From contig JAHBBC010000072.1 in NCBI GenBank assembly GCA_019915015.1, positions 1 to 56,797 of the forward strand: a DNA stretch of 56,797 bases, read 5' to 3'. The position numbers were made by a program, and so were the translations under genes. Source of the stretch: Auriscalpium vulgare (taxonomy: Eukaryota; Basidiomycota; Agaricomycetes; Russulales; Auriscalpiaceae). This document shows positions 21,686 to 31,619 of this stretch, piece after piece. Each line of letters begins with the position of its first letter. Position 1 is the stretch's first letter. The notes below the pieces were generated by a model. The model was not told the DNA's origin. It ran no database searches and was given only the letters and a program-made list of their open reading frames with translations.

Positions 21686-23282
21686 ATGCCCCGGAAACGC
21701 GGCCGCTCGGACTCCGACCAGCCTGAGACAGCTCCGGGCAAGAAATCCCGTGAGGAGAACATCAGCTGGGGCACAAATAAGAAGCCAAATGAGCTGCTCC
21801 TGCAGCTCATCACGGAGCTCGAACAGCCGCAAAATCGCAAGGTTATGTTTGGTAACAAGCGTGGTGAGGTATGCAGGTGGCCCACGCATCATCTGGGCTT
21901 TGTTACTGACATCTTTCCAGAAGAAAAGCGGAGAAAGTAAGGTCGCAGCGGGTCAGCGGCTTGCTCGCATCCTCTGGAAGGATGCTCCGGACTCGGATTT
22001 CGTCAGTCTGGGAGCAAAGGTGCTCGGGAAAATAAATCAGTATGTCCATACCCTTATTGGATGCCTCATACGTGCTCACAGGCTTGTGTAGGCTACGCAT
22101 CACCTATCACTCCAAGGTTCGGCGCATTAAGTGCACGGGTGGAGGTGTCCTCACTGGGAATGAGGCCATCGTCGACACAGGTGATGCCGACGATGGTCCA
22201 GATGAGTATTTGGTCTGCTACATAGGGCCAGATGGCCCATCCGAGGATACCGATGCACGCCACAAGAATATCTGGCGTAAGTTCATTTTGTGATCTCCGA
22301 TGAGCACGCTGGAGGCTAACACATCCTGTGCAGAGGAGATCGAGGCCGAGTTCGCTGTCTTCCCCCGAATTCACGCGATCCTTGCCACCCGCCCAAATGA
22401 AAACCCGATCATCATCACGACTGGGGTTGGTCCGGACGGTCACCGCACAGTGCACTATCAGCCTCCCGACGACGCGCCACCTGTGCGGCAACCGCGCGAA
22501 GAGGACATAGACCCCGTCCTACGCGTTCACGATGGCCCGGCGCCTCTCGCGCAAGACTCTTCTGCGACCGCACCCGGCCCGGGATCGCCACCGCAGACGC
22601 CACACACTCCCAAAGAGAACCGCGTGCCGCCCTCGTCGCAAGCAAGTGCGAAGAAGACTCCCGCACACCTGTCGGAAGAGAAGCTGGAGAGCTTGAAGGG
22701 TCGCTTCAAGCCCACGTCACGCACCGGCATTCAAGACATACTGAAGGAGTCCATCGAGTAAGTAATACTAGTTGTTGGTAATGCACGTGGACTAATTCAT
22801 GTGGCAGGCGTAGCTTTGCGGTGTCAAAGGAAGAGAACATCCGCAAAGCTGTCGACAGGCTGCGCGATGACATGAATAGTCTTCGCCAAGACGCTCGCGA
22901 TCGCCACGACCGCCTCTTTCGTGAGCTGCAGATTGGCTTGTGGACGAACGATGAGTATCGCCGCAAGTCGGAAGCACTTGACGATGACCTTCAGCTGCAG
23001 CTTCAAGATCTCCGTGAAAATATATCGCGCCTTCAGAATCCTCCTCTGGTTGTCGCCGCCGCTACGCCCGCTCGTTCCATCTCACGCACGGGCTCTATGT
23101 CAACCGCTGCATCGACGCCTTCATCTCTGCCGCGCGCATCGACACCTCCGGATGATGAGCCCGAGAGCGAGATGACAAGCCAGAGAGAAAATAGTCCTCC
23201 CTGGGATGAGAGCCAGTTGGACAGAGATCTTGGACGAGGATCATCTGTGGTTCCAGACGAGTTGGAGCGAGGCTTAGTCTGA
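21686..23282 (+). CDS. Harbinger accessory protein, Myb/SANT-like with coiled coil (copy A)
   Basis: Exons 21686-21868, 21921-22039, 22092-22276, 22334-22757 and 22808-23282 join in phase to 1386 bases (461 codons plus stop). The N-terminus starts MPRKRGRSD (basic, nuclear-type). Then comes a tryptophan-anchored helical domain (WGTNKKPNELLLQLITELEQ, then ESKVAAGQRLARILW) like the Myb/SANT-like DNA-binding domains of Harbinger ORF1 proteins. The middle is proline-rich. A long charged helix (about residues 305-380) suggests a coiled coil, and the tail is acidic and serine-rich. In known Harbinger elements this protein helps bring the transposase into the nucleus and to the ends. The gene converges on the transposase gene with about 115 bases between the stops. 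The start ATG lies about 130 bases inside the TIR. Confidence 0.8.
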
Positions 23283-23397
23283 TCATTTTGCTTTTGTCCT
23301 TTCTAACTGCAGCCTCTCATTTAATGCTACACAGTCCTTTCTTCTTTCTGATTATATCTCTCTTACTCTTTACAATCTCAGATTTAATCTTGTTCAT

Positions 23398-24721
23398 TTA
23401 TACAAGTCCTGCTCGTTGAGCGGCTACTATTTCTGCCACAAGGCCACGTCTCCTAGCCTCGCAATCATCATCCTCTGTGATATCATCATCTATAGGATCA
23501 TCTGGCTCCCCCCTATCGTCCTCTTCCTGAGCACGTGAGTGCCAAGTCGCAAAGCTTGTCCCACTCGCCCATCCTTCGATGTCGAGCACTGCGTTGTGCA
23601 AGATGATGCAACATGAAATCCACCGACACGCTCGTATATGGTCCCGATTGTAACGGATATTGAGCCGTAAGCCACGAAGGGATTGCCATCGGCCCTTGAG
23701 TGCACCCATGGTGTGTTCAGAGCGAACGCGTAGGCGAGCTACGTGTTTGTCGAATAAGGCATTTGAGCGGTCTAACGACGCTGGTTTCTTGTGAACTGGG
23801 ATGGTCCGCGAGCTGACAGGGTACGCAGAGTCACCCCATGCAAACTCGTCACCTCTGAAGAACCAGTCGGTATGCTTGACAGCTGCAGTATGCTCAAATG
23901 CAGATGCATCATGAGCAGAACCGGTCATGCCAAGCGAATAGTCAACGATTCGTAGATTCGACGGTGTATTGCCAATCTGTGTACAGATATGTCAGTCAGG
24001 AGCTATTAGAAGATATCCAGCATACCTGGACGTTGAACCCATAGTTGCACTTCCTTGTGTAGTACGCGTCACCGTCGAGGCCGGGGCGACTGTACAGGAC
24101 AACAATTGTCCCGTCGTACATCACCCATCCCTCCCTCCAGGTGGATCCCGTGAAACCAAGCTGCTCATCAATCCACCTTTTCTCGACCTCTTTCTCCTCC
24201 TCTGTTAGCGGCCGTACAAACATCCCATGCAAGGACATCAGCGCCTCCTGACATCTCTCCGTGTATAGCTCCACAGCGCCCTCTGAACAGCCCGCTGCAC
24301 GGCTGATATCCTCGAGAGATGCGCCATTGCCATAGCGACCCATACGGTACAGGGTCACCGCTAATTGCGTTCGGATATCCTCCTGCGGGGTGTTCGAGTT
24401 GTTCTGGAATACGGGATGACCCTCGATGAGGCCAAGGATAGTGTCGAAGACGTGGGGAGAGACACGGAGCATGTTGATAAAGCGGTGGTGATGGGCAGGA
24501 TCCTGTGCATACTCCCATGCAAGCTGGAGATTGCCGGCTTTAACGACGGGAGGACGGGGGTTGATGTAGCGGGAGGATAGGATGGTGTGAAGGATTGAGC
24601 TATCGCGTTGGAGCTGCTCCATCATAGCTGTGGCTGAAGATGGAGGCATGAGTGCCATCTGGATAGCCATATATGTGATGTATGCGTCGATAATCTCATC
24701 GTGGTAGGTAGCACGGGCCAT
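23398..24721 (-). CDS. Harbinger DDE endonuclease (transposase), full length, copy A
   Basis: Exons 24721-24026 and 23976-23398 join in phase to 1275 bases (424 codons plus stop). The DDE nuclease core is visible. YDGTIVVLY carries the first Asp, and VDYSLGMTGSAHDASAF follows in the second exon with the second Asp region. GDSAYP comes next, and RSEHTMGALKGRW carries the Glu. The N-terminal half has a helix-turn-helix-like stretch (RYGNGASLEDISRAAGCSEG). The tail is acidic. The length fits the family. It should cut at the 67-bp ends and insert at TTA/TAA-type targets. No stop or frameshift is present, so it could be active. Copy B carries an identical core. Confidence 0.9.
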
Positions 24722-24778
24722 GGCTGGTGGAAGAGCTCGAAAGCAATGGCGGCGGTGTCGCGCAGCGGCGTAGATTGA

Positions 24779-26018
24779 GTGACATTATGTAATATCACGC
24801 CGGGGCGCCGAATCGAAAACGAAAGGCGTTTGAAAACGAAACGGAAACGAAAACGGTCTACTCTGAGCTCCCCTAAAGCCGGCAATCTCCAGCTTGCATG
24901 GGAGTATGCACAGGATCCTGCCCATCACCACCGCTTTATCAACATGCTCCGTGTCTCTCCCCACGTCTTCGACACTATCCTTGGCCTCATCGAGGGTCAT
25001 CCCGTATTCCAGAACAACTCGAACACCCCGCAGGAGGATATCCGAACGCAATTAGCGGTGACCCTGTACCGTATGGGTCGCTATGGCAATGGCGCATCTC
25101 TCGAGGATATCAGCCGTGCAGCGGGCTGTTCAGAGGGCGCTGTGGAGCTATACACGGAGAGATGTCAGGAGGCGCTGATGTCCTTGCATGGGATGTTTGT
25201 ACGGCCGCTAACAGAGGAGGAGAAAGAGGTCGAGAAAAGGTGGATTGATGAGCAGCTTGGTTTCACGGGATCCACCTGGAGGGAGGGATGGGTGATGTAC
25301 GACGGGACAATTGTTGTCCTGTACAGTCGCCCCGGCCTCGACGGTGACGCGTACTACACAAGGAAGTGCAACTATGGGTTCAACGTCCAGGTATGCTGGA
25401 TATCTTCTAATAGCTCCTGACTGACATATCTGTACACAGATTGGCAATACACCGTCAAATCTACGAATCGTTGACTATTCGCTTGGCATGACCGGTTCTG
25501 CTCATGATGCATCTGCATTTGAGCATACTGCAGCTGTCAAGCATACCGACTGGTTCTTCAGAGGTGACGAGTTTGCATGGGGTGACTCTGCGTACCCTGT
25601 CAGCTCGCGGACCATCCCAGTTCACAAGAAACCAGCGTCGTTAGACCGCTCAAATGCCTTATTCGACAAACACGTAGCTCGCCTACGCGTTCGCTCTGAA
25701 CACACCATGGGTGCACTCAAGGGCCGATGGCAATCCCTTCGTGGCTTACGGCTCAATATCCGTTACAATCGGGACCATATACGAGCGTGTCGGTGGATTT
25801 CATGTTGCATCATCTTGCACAACGCAGTGCTCGACATCGAAGGATGGGCGAGTGGGACAAGCTTTGCGACTTGGCACTCACGTGCTCAGGAAGAGGACGA
25901 TAGGGGGGAGCCAGATGATCCTATAGATGATGATATCACAGAGGATGATGATTGCGAGGCTAGGAGACGTGGCCTTGTGGCAGAAATAGTAGCCGCTCAA
26001 CGAGCAGGACTTGTATAA
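24779..26018 (+). CDS. Truncated Harbinger transposase fused to TIR-encoded N-terminus (copy B)
   Basis: Exons 24779-25390 and 25440-26018. From residue 34 on (AGNLQLAWEY...) the protein equals copy A residues 61-424, including all DDE motifs. The first 60 codons are missing. In their place, a frame beginning at ATG 24779 runs through the central TIR and enters the transposase in phase, giving 33 new residues with a strongly basic stretch (KTKRKRKRS). Whether this chimera is expressed is unknown; its promoter would be the end of copy A. It could equally be a dead fragment with a chance open frame. Confidence 0.75.
24807..24873 (-). repeat. Harbinger terminal inverted repeat, central
   Basis: This is the right end of copy A, which abuts the truncated copy B directly. 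The next bases, TAAAGCC, are internal transposase sequence. Confidence 0.9.
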
Positions 26019-26133
26019 ATGAACAAGATTAAATCTGAGATTGTAAAGAGTAAGAGAGATATAATCAGAAAGAAGAAAGGACTGTGTAGCATTAAATGAG
26101 AGGCTGCAGTTAGAAAGGACAAAAGCAAAATGA

Positions 26134-27730
26134 TCAGACTAAGCCTCGCTCCAACTCGTCTGGAACCACAGATGATCCTCGTCCAAGATCTCTGTCCAAC
26201 TGGCTCTCATCCCAGGGAGGACTATTTTCTCTCTGGCTTGTCATCTCGCTCTCGGGCTCATCATCCGGAGGTGTCGATGCGCGCGGCAGAGATGAAGGCG
26301 TCGATGCAGCGGTTGACATAGAGCCCGTGCGTGAGATGGAACGAGCGGGCGTAGCGGCGGCGACAACCAGAGGAGGATTCTGAAGGCGCGATATATTTTC
26401 ACGGAGATCTTGAAGCTGCAGCTGAAGGTCATCGTCAAGTGCTTCCGACTTGCGGCGATACTCATCGTTCGTCCACAAGCCAATCTGCAGCTCACGAAAG
26501 AGGCGGTCGTGGCGATCGCGAGCGTCTTGGCGAAGACTATTCATGTCATCGCGCAGCCTGTCGACAGCTTTGCGGATGTTCTCTTCCTTTGACACCGCAA
26601 AGCTACGCCTGCCACATGAATTAGTCCACGTGCATTACCAACAACTAGTATTACTTACTCGATGGACTCCTTCAGTATGTCTTGAATGCCGGTGCGTGAC
26701 GTGGGCTTGAAGCGACCCTTCAAGCTCTCCAGCTTCTCTTCCGACAGGTGTGCGGGAGTCTTCTTCGCACTTGCTTGCGACGAGGGCGGCACGCGGTTCT
26801 CTTTGGGAGTGTGTGGCGTCTGCGGTGGCGATCCCGGGCCGGGTGCGGTCGCAGAAGAGTCTTGCGCGAGAGGCGCCGGGCCATCGTGAACGCGTAGGAC
26901 GGGGTCTATGTCCTCTTCGCGCGGTTGCCGCACAGGTGGCGCGTCGTCGGGAGGCTGATAGTGCACTGTGCGGTGACCGTCCGGACCAACCCCAGTCGTG
27001 ATGATGATCGGGTTTTCATTTGGGCGGGTGGCAAGGATCGCGTGAATTCGGGGGAAGACAGCGAACTCGGCCTCGATCTCCTCTGCACAGGATGTGTTAG
27101 CCTCCAGCGTGCTCATCGGAGATCACAAAATGAACTTACGCCAGATATTCTTGTGGCGTGCATCGGTATCCTCGGATGGGCCATCTGGCCCTATGTAGCA
27201 GACCAAATACTCATCTGGACCATCGTCGGCATCACCTGTGTCGACGATGGCCTCATTCCCAGTGAGGACACCTCCACCCGTGCACTTAATGCGCCGAACC
27301 TTGGAGTGATAGGTGATGCGTAGCCTACACAAGCCTGTGAGCACGTATGAGGCATCCAATAAGGGTATGGACATACTGATTTATTTTCCCGAGCACCTTT
27401 GCTCCCAGACTGACGAAATCCGAGTCCGGAGCATCCTTCCAGAGGATGCGAGCAAGCCGCTGACCCGCTGCGACCTTACTTTCTCCGCTTTTCTTCTGGA
27501 AAGATGTCAGTAACAAAGCCCAGATGATGCGTGGGCCACCTGCATACCTCACCACGCTTGTTACCAAACATAACCTTGCGATTTTGCGGCTGTTCGAGCT
27601 CCGTGATGAGCTGCAGGAGCAGCTCATTTGGCTTCTTATTTGTGCCCCAGCTGATGTTCTCCTCACGGGATTTCTTGCCCGGAGCTGTCTCAGGCTGGTC
27701 GGAGTCCGAGCGGCCGCGTTTCCGGGGCAT
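26134..27730 (-). CDS. Harbinger accessory protein, Myb/SANT-like (copy B)
   Basis: Mirror image of the copy A gene: exons 27730-27548, 27495-27377, 27324-27140, 27082-26659 and 26608-26134, same 461-residue product. The encoded protein shows no difference from copy A, which means the duplication is very recent, the copies are kept alike by gene conversion, or the inverted arrangement is an assembly artefact. Confidence 0.8.
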
Positions 27731-27861
27731 TAAGAGAGTAGGAGAGTGTAGATTAAGGAGGTATCGCGAGGGAATGAGTGTGTGAGACACGAAGACGCCG
27801 CACAACGCGAGCGTCACCTAAAGTCACACGATTGTCACACATCGGGTCACTTATGCCGCGG

Positions 27862-27928
27862 GCCGAATCGAAAACGAAAGGCGTTTGAAAACGAAACGGA
27901 AACGAAAACGGTCTACTCTGAGCTCCCC
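27862..27928 (-). repeat. Harbinger terminal inverted repeat, outer right
   Basis: This is the outer end of copy B, the accessory-gene side. It is followed by TATTACGTATATAGG; the left outer flank also has an ACGTATATA word. Confidence 0.9.
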
Positions 27929-29123
27929 TATTACGTATATAGGGTGTTCTGACAGCAGCGGACTATTTCGGCCCATTGTTGGACTAGAGGATGACCTACG
28001 CCTCCATACAGGACTGGCGGCCGACTTCGCGTTTTTACTGAGCATCACGCTTCATCAAATCAGCGCAGCGATCCTCCCATCGCTTTTTGATCTGTGTTTC
28101 CAGCCGACATTCTGCCAACTGTGGTCTTCTGCAGGGCCTGCCGTGTTTCTTTGTTCATTCCTACAGAACCTCTGCGCCACTGGATGCCTTCTCGCTCTTC
28201 TCGGGTTCGGAATCAATTAGAGGCATCGCATGCACAGTTGCGTACGTGCGTGCCTGATGCGACGACCCTAGCCTACTATCTGTGGCAAACGTATTTCGAT
28301 CTCTACATATGTCGTTGCTTGGATATCGACATCGCCCGGACACAGCCTCATTCGTTCCGTCATTACCCCGCACGCGCCATTCCCCACCCTCCGACTGCAC
28401 GGTCGCTCACGTCCTCATGCCGACAGCGACGTACTCGAGGTACGGACATGTGCTTGGCTACGCGCGCAAGGCAACACAGGCCTGTCTGTTTCCCAAGGCA
28501 TAGGGCATGCGGCGCAGCAACCTTGCGCCCGGCATGCATGGTTGACAGGCGGACAAGGCCTGCGGGCTGCATCAGGGCATTGTGCATCCGCCTGCAGCAA
28601 CGCGCAAGTTCCAAAGAATGGACGTCTCTTACTCGGCACAAGACGCTGGGCGGAAATGGAAATGGAACGGGGGCGTGCGCCTCGATGTGCAGAGGACTTC
28701 CGGGTCGGGGACAAGCACGGTGGCGTGCCAGCGCCGTGTCTGTTGAAGTACAAGCGTGCGAGGACGGGGCTACGTGGATATGGAGAGCGCCGGGGATATC
28801 CTGGGAGGAGAACAAGGACGGTCGTATGCGGGCATCGGCCGGCGCAGTGCCGGCGCCCATCCCGATCACTGGACCTGCCTGATCGGGCAGCCGAGCACCG
28901 CACCTCGTGGTTCCTCGCAAGTAACTTTTTGTTTCAAGTACAAGGAGACCTAAAACGAGCCCGGACAAAGCATTGAAAGCAACGCAGGTCCCTTGTACCT
29001 TCTGCGACGCCCCGCTATATAGTCCCCCCCATGGGTCGTCGCAGGCACAAGCACTCATCCCGCGCAAAGACCCATTGTCTCGCCGCCGTCTTTCACCTCT
29101 TCTTCTCTTGTCCATCTTGCACC
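27929..29123. other. Intergenic region right of the palindrome
   Basis: The longest frame is 28094-28882 on the plus strand (262 codons). It is arginine-, cysteine- and histidine-rich in the way of non-coding GC-rich DNA and matches no family that can be named. No repeat or RNA gene is recognised. Confidence 0.4.
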
Positions 29124-30022
29124 ATGTTTCGCTCATCACCATACCCCATTCCCAGTCCGTCTTCGGTAAGTGCATAGCGTCGCAAATGCCACATGGACTG
29201 CGCTGACCAATCCCCGTAGGCGTCCAGCTCCTCGTTATCTTCCTCGGAGAACACGCCGCAACATGTACGTCTTCCTGTAGAGTGGGCTAGGTCGACGCAG
29301 CTGACACGCCGCACAGCTTGACAATGTTTTCGTCGGCACGCACAAGCTGCACTATCTGCCGCGGCAGCAGTGGGACTTTGTCGCAGACGCGGACGACCAG
29401 TCCATCGACCTATCCATGATCATCCCGCACTACCGCGCCCACAATCAGCCAAACGACTATCGGCTGAGCATGCACATACACAGTCGGCAGGGGGAGATAA
29501 AGACCACAGTCGTACGCATGCTCTTCTCTGCTTTTACTGGCTTTTTGACCGACAGCTACTCCTCTGCAGTGCCGCAAATCCCCCCGCTCGCCATTCTTCC
29601 TCTTCGTGCACTCCTCCAGCACCGCACCTGTCACGCTGTACCTCCCGTCCGACTTCTGCGGGGTGATCCGCCTCCCCTCGCGGAAGCAGAACGTGTCCCT
29701 CTCGCCGTCCTTCTCCGCGAGGGTGCTCCCGCGCGTGCACTGGCGCTCCGCGGGCGGCGCAGGCAGCATGCGCAAGTCGTCGCTGTTCGAGGACGAGGAT
29801 GAGCACGGGCGCGCGGACGAGGTCGAGGTGTGCGCGGCGGGCCCGCTCACGCTGCGCGTGTGGGACGTCGTCGAGGGCGCGCCGGAGCGCCCTGCGCGCG
29901 AGTCTTGGCGCAAGATGGTGAAGCGCGCGACGAGCAGGGGCAACATCCGCCAACAAGCACAGCAACAGCAACAACAGCAGCAACAGCAGGCCATCGACTG
30001 GGATTTCTTGCTTGACGATTAG
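29124..30022 (+). CDS. DUF7330-like basidiomycete protein with polyglutamine tail
   Basis: Exons 29124-29165, 29220-29264, 29317-29511 and 29570-30022 join in phase to 735 bases (244 codons plus stop). The N-terminus is serine/proline-rich. The core has SIDLSMIIPHYR, then RLSMHIHSRQGEIKTTV, then APVTLYLPSDFCGVIRLP, a beta-rich pattern seen in a family widespread in Agaricomycetes (DUF7330-type) of unknown function. Near the end comes a CAA/CAG repeat coding for about ten glutamines (QQAQQQQQQQQQQ), then IDWDFLLDD and stop. No signal peptide or membrane segment. The family call rests on recalled motif style, so it is moderate. Confidence 0.65.
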
Positions 30023-30638
30023 AGCGCTCGTCCGTGACCCTGGTTTCTCTTTCGGTTAGATTCATATGGACTGCCCCACATCACTATATCACTTCGTTCC
30101 CCTGCAATCTCACTTGCACATTACTTATCAACTTATACGTTTTATATGTGTAGCACATCTCACCCACTCTGTAGCAATACCCTCCTCGCATTATCCCCCG
30201 CATTGGCTCGCATTGGCCAGTCTTGCCTCCTACCACGCTTCGGGCTATTATGACTATCTCCGCCTAATACACACTACTTGCGACCCAAAGTCGCTGTGAT
30301 CCTCTTATTATGCATGTGTGTTTGGCCATTGATGCATTATGATCGTGGGTCTACCCTTGCTCGCACGTATACCAGTCAGTGATTGACATGTCGGAAGGTC
30401 TCGAGACGGCGCGCACAGGTTGAGCGTCGCGCTCGCAGCCACCGAAGAATGAAGGACACGACATTGTGTCAGGTGCAACCGCCTCAGATTCACTAAATTT
30501 CAGGCTGTTCAGAAGTAGAGGATGAGTGTGTTCGACACACATATGAATTTGATGCTACAAACCGTGATATCGCTACATAAATCGGGCGCCCACTACCTCC
30601 TTGACATCGGCGAGCAACCGCAACCGCACCGCCGCTGC
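30023..30638. other. Intergenic, between convergent genes
   Basis: Shared 3' region of the DUF7330-like gene (+) and the CIA2 gene (-). It is AT-richer than the flanking coding sequence. No gene is seen. Confidence 0.5.
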
Positions 30639-31364
30639 TCACGCATCCGCCGGCTGTCCACGCCTGCCTGCGCCCTCGAGACACGTCTCGAGCACCTCCA
30701 CGAGCGCGGGGTTCTCAAGCGCCGCAGCGACGCGTTCCTTGTCGTTGAGCTGTTTGTTCACTGGGCGCGGTCGTGCGTAAGTGGCGCACCGGCGGCGCAG
30801 GGTAGGCACTCACCGGCATTTTCGCTCTGATGGGAGCCTGGCTTCACCTTGATGTCGACCTTGAAACGGGTCGGGAGGCTGCGTAGGAGGCGCACGCGGA
30901 TGGAAAGGCCTGTCGGGGTGGATTGAATTGAATTGAGTTGGTCGGATGATGATGGATGCGTACCAATGAGCGTGGACATCCCGCAGTGCGGCACCGTCGG
31001 CGTGAACTCGACGAAGACGTGATTCTTGTGGTTCGTGACGGTGACTTGCGGCGCAGAGACGACCGCGAGCTGCTCGAGTGTCATTGAGCGGTGCTCCGGG
31101 TCGCTGATCGAGCGTATGAGATCTGCACGGCGCGCACACAGGTGCTCTCTATCAATCACACGGCGCAACGCGAGCGTGTCGGAGGACGGGCGCACCGAAG
31201 ACCTCGTCCCCGTCGATGGGTTCCTCGCCGTCGTCGGAACCATAGTCGTCCTCGTCCTCGTCGGTGATCCAGAGCGAGTGCCGCTCACTGGCGGACTTGC
31301 GCCGGGTCCAGCTACTGCCGGTGTTGACGATCGTTGGATTTGGGTTGAAGGCCTCTGCGGACAT
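30639..31364 (-). CDS. CIA2: CIA2/MIP18 family protein (cytosolic Fe-S targeting)
   Basis: Exons 31364-31196, 31122-30964, 30909-30814 and 30760-30639 join in phase to 546 bases (181 codons plus stop). The DUF59/MIP18 core is clear: [34 protein letters not shown] with the conserved reactive Cys, [17 protein letters not shown], and [17 protein letters not shown]. In yeast and animals Cia2 (CIAO2B/MIP18) works with Cia1 and Met18/MMS19 to hand cytosolic Fe-S clusters to enzymes of DNA replication and repair. The N-terminus is acidic ([14 protein letters not shown]) as in fungal members. An in-frame Met five codons upstream (31379) is an alternative start. The length matches the family. Confidence 0.92.
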
Positions 31365-31619
31365 GGTGGCCAGATACAAGAGCTACAGCGAGCAGTGCAA
31401 GTCAGCAATTAGGCGTCGGCCGACGGTCCGAACACAAGAGTGTGCGGGCGCCTAATGGACACGTGGATTAGGCGCCGCGGGGCGCGCCTTCGTCTCACCT
31501 TCAAGTCGGTCCACCTCTTTGCTCGACGCGCCGTCCAGAACTTCCTGTATCCCTTCCCCAACCGCGCAATATCCTTCGCATCTATTTGTACCTCCCTTTG
31601 CATCCCATTTGCTCTCTCA

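Larger units (their letters stand above)
21488..24873 (+). mobile_element. PIF/Harbinger DNA transposon, complete copy A
   Basis: The element has 67-bp terminal inverted repeats at 21488-21554 and 24807-24873 that begin GGGGAGCTCAGAGTAGACCG. It carries two convergent genes: a Myb/SANT-like accessory gene (+) and a DDE transposase gene (-), the standard PIF/Harbinger pair. Both genes are open through their introns, so the copy may be recent. The left flank ends in TTA and the right flank starts with TAA, so a simple 3-bp direct target duplication is not seen. Confidence 0.9.
24874..27928 (-). mobile_element. PIF/Harbinger transposon, inverted copy B, truncated at its transposase end
   Basis: Every position p from 24874 to 27928 matches position 49416-p of copy A on the other strand, as judged by identical translations of all frames. 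The copy lacks its transposase-side TIR and the first 60 or so transposase codons. It starts exactly at a TAA inside the transposase gene, against the TIR of copy A. Confidence 0.9.

Noticed and set aside
21488..24873. Simple Harbinger insertion with a 3-bp target duplication
   Set aside because: The flanks are TTA on the left and TAA on the right, which are reverse complements rather than a direct repeat.
28094..28882. 262-codon plus-strand frame
   Set aside because: Composition is that of chance GC-rich translation (many Arg, Cys and His); overlapping frames on the other strand are as long, and no family feature is visible.
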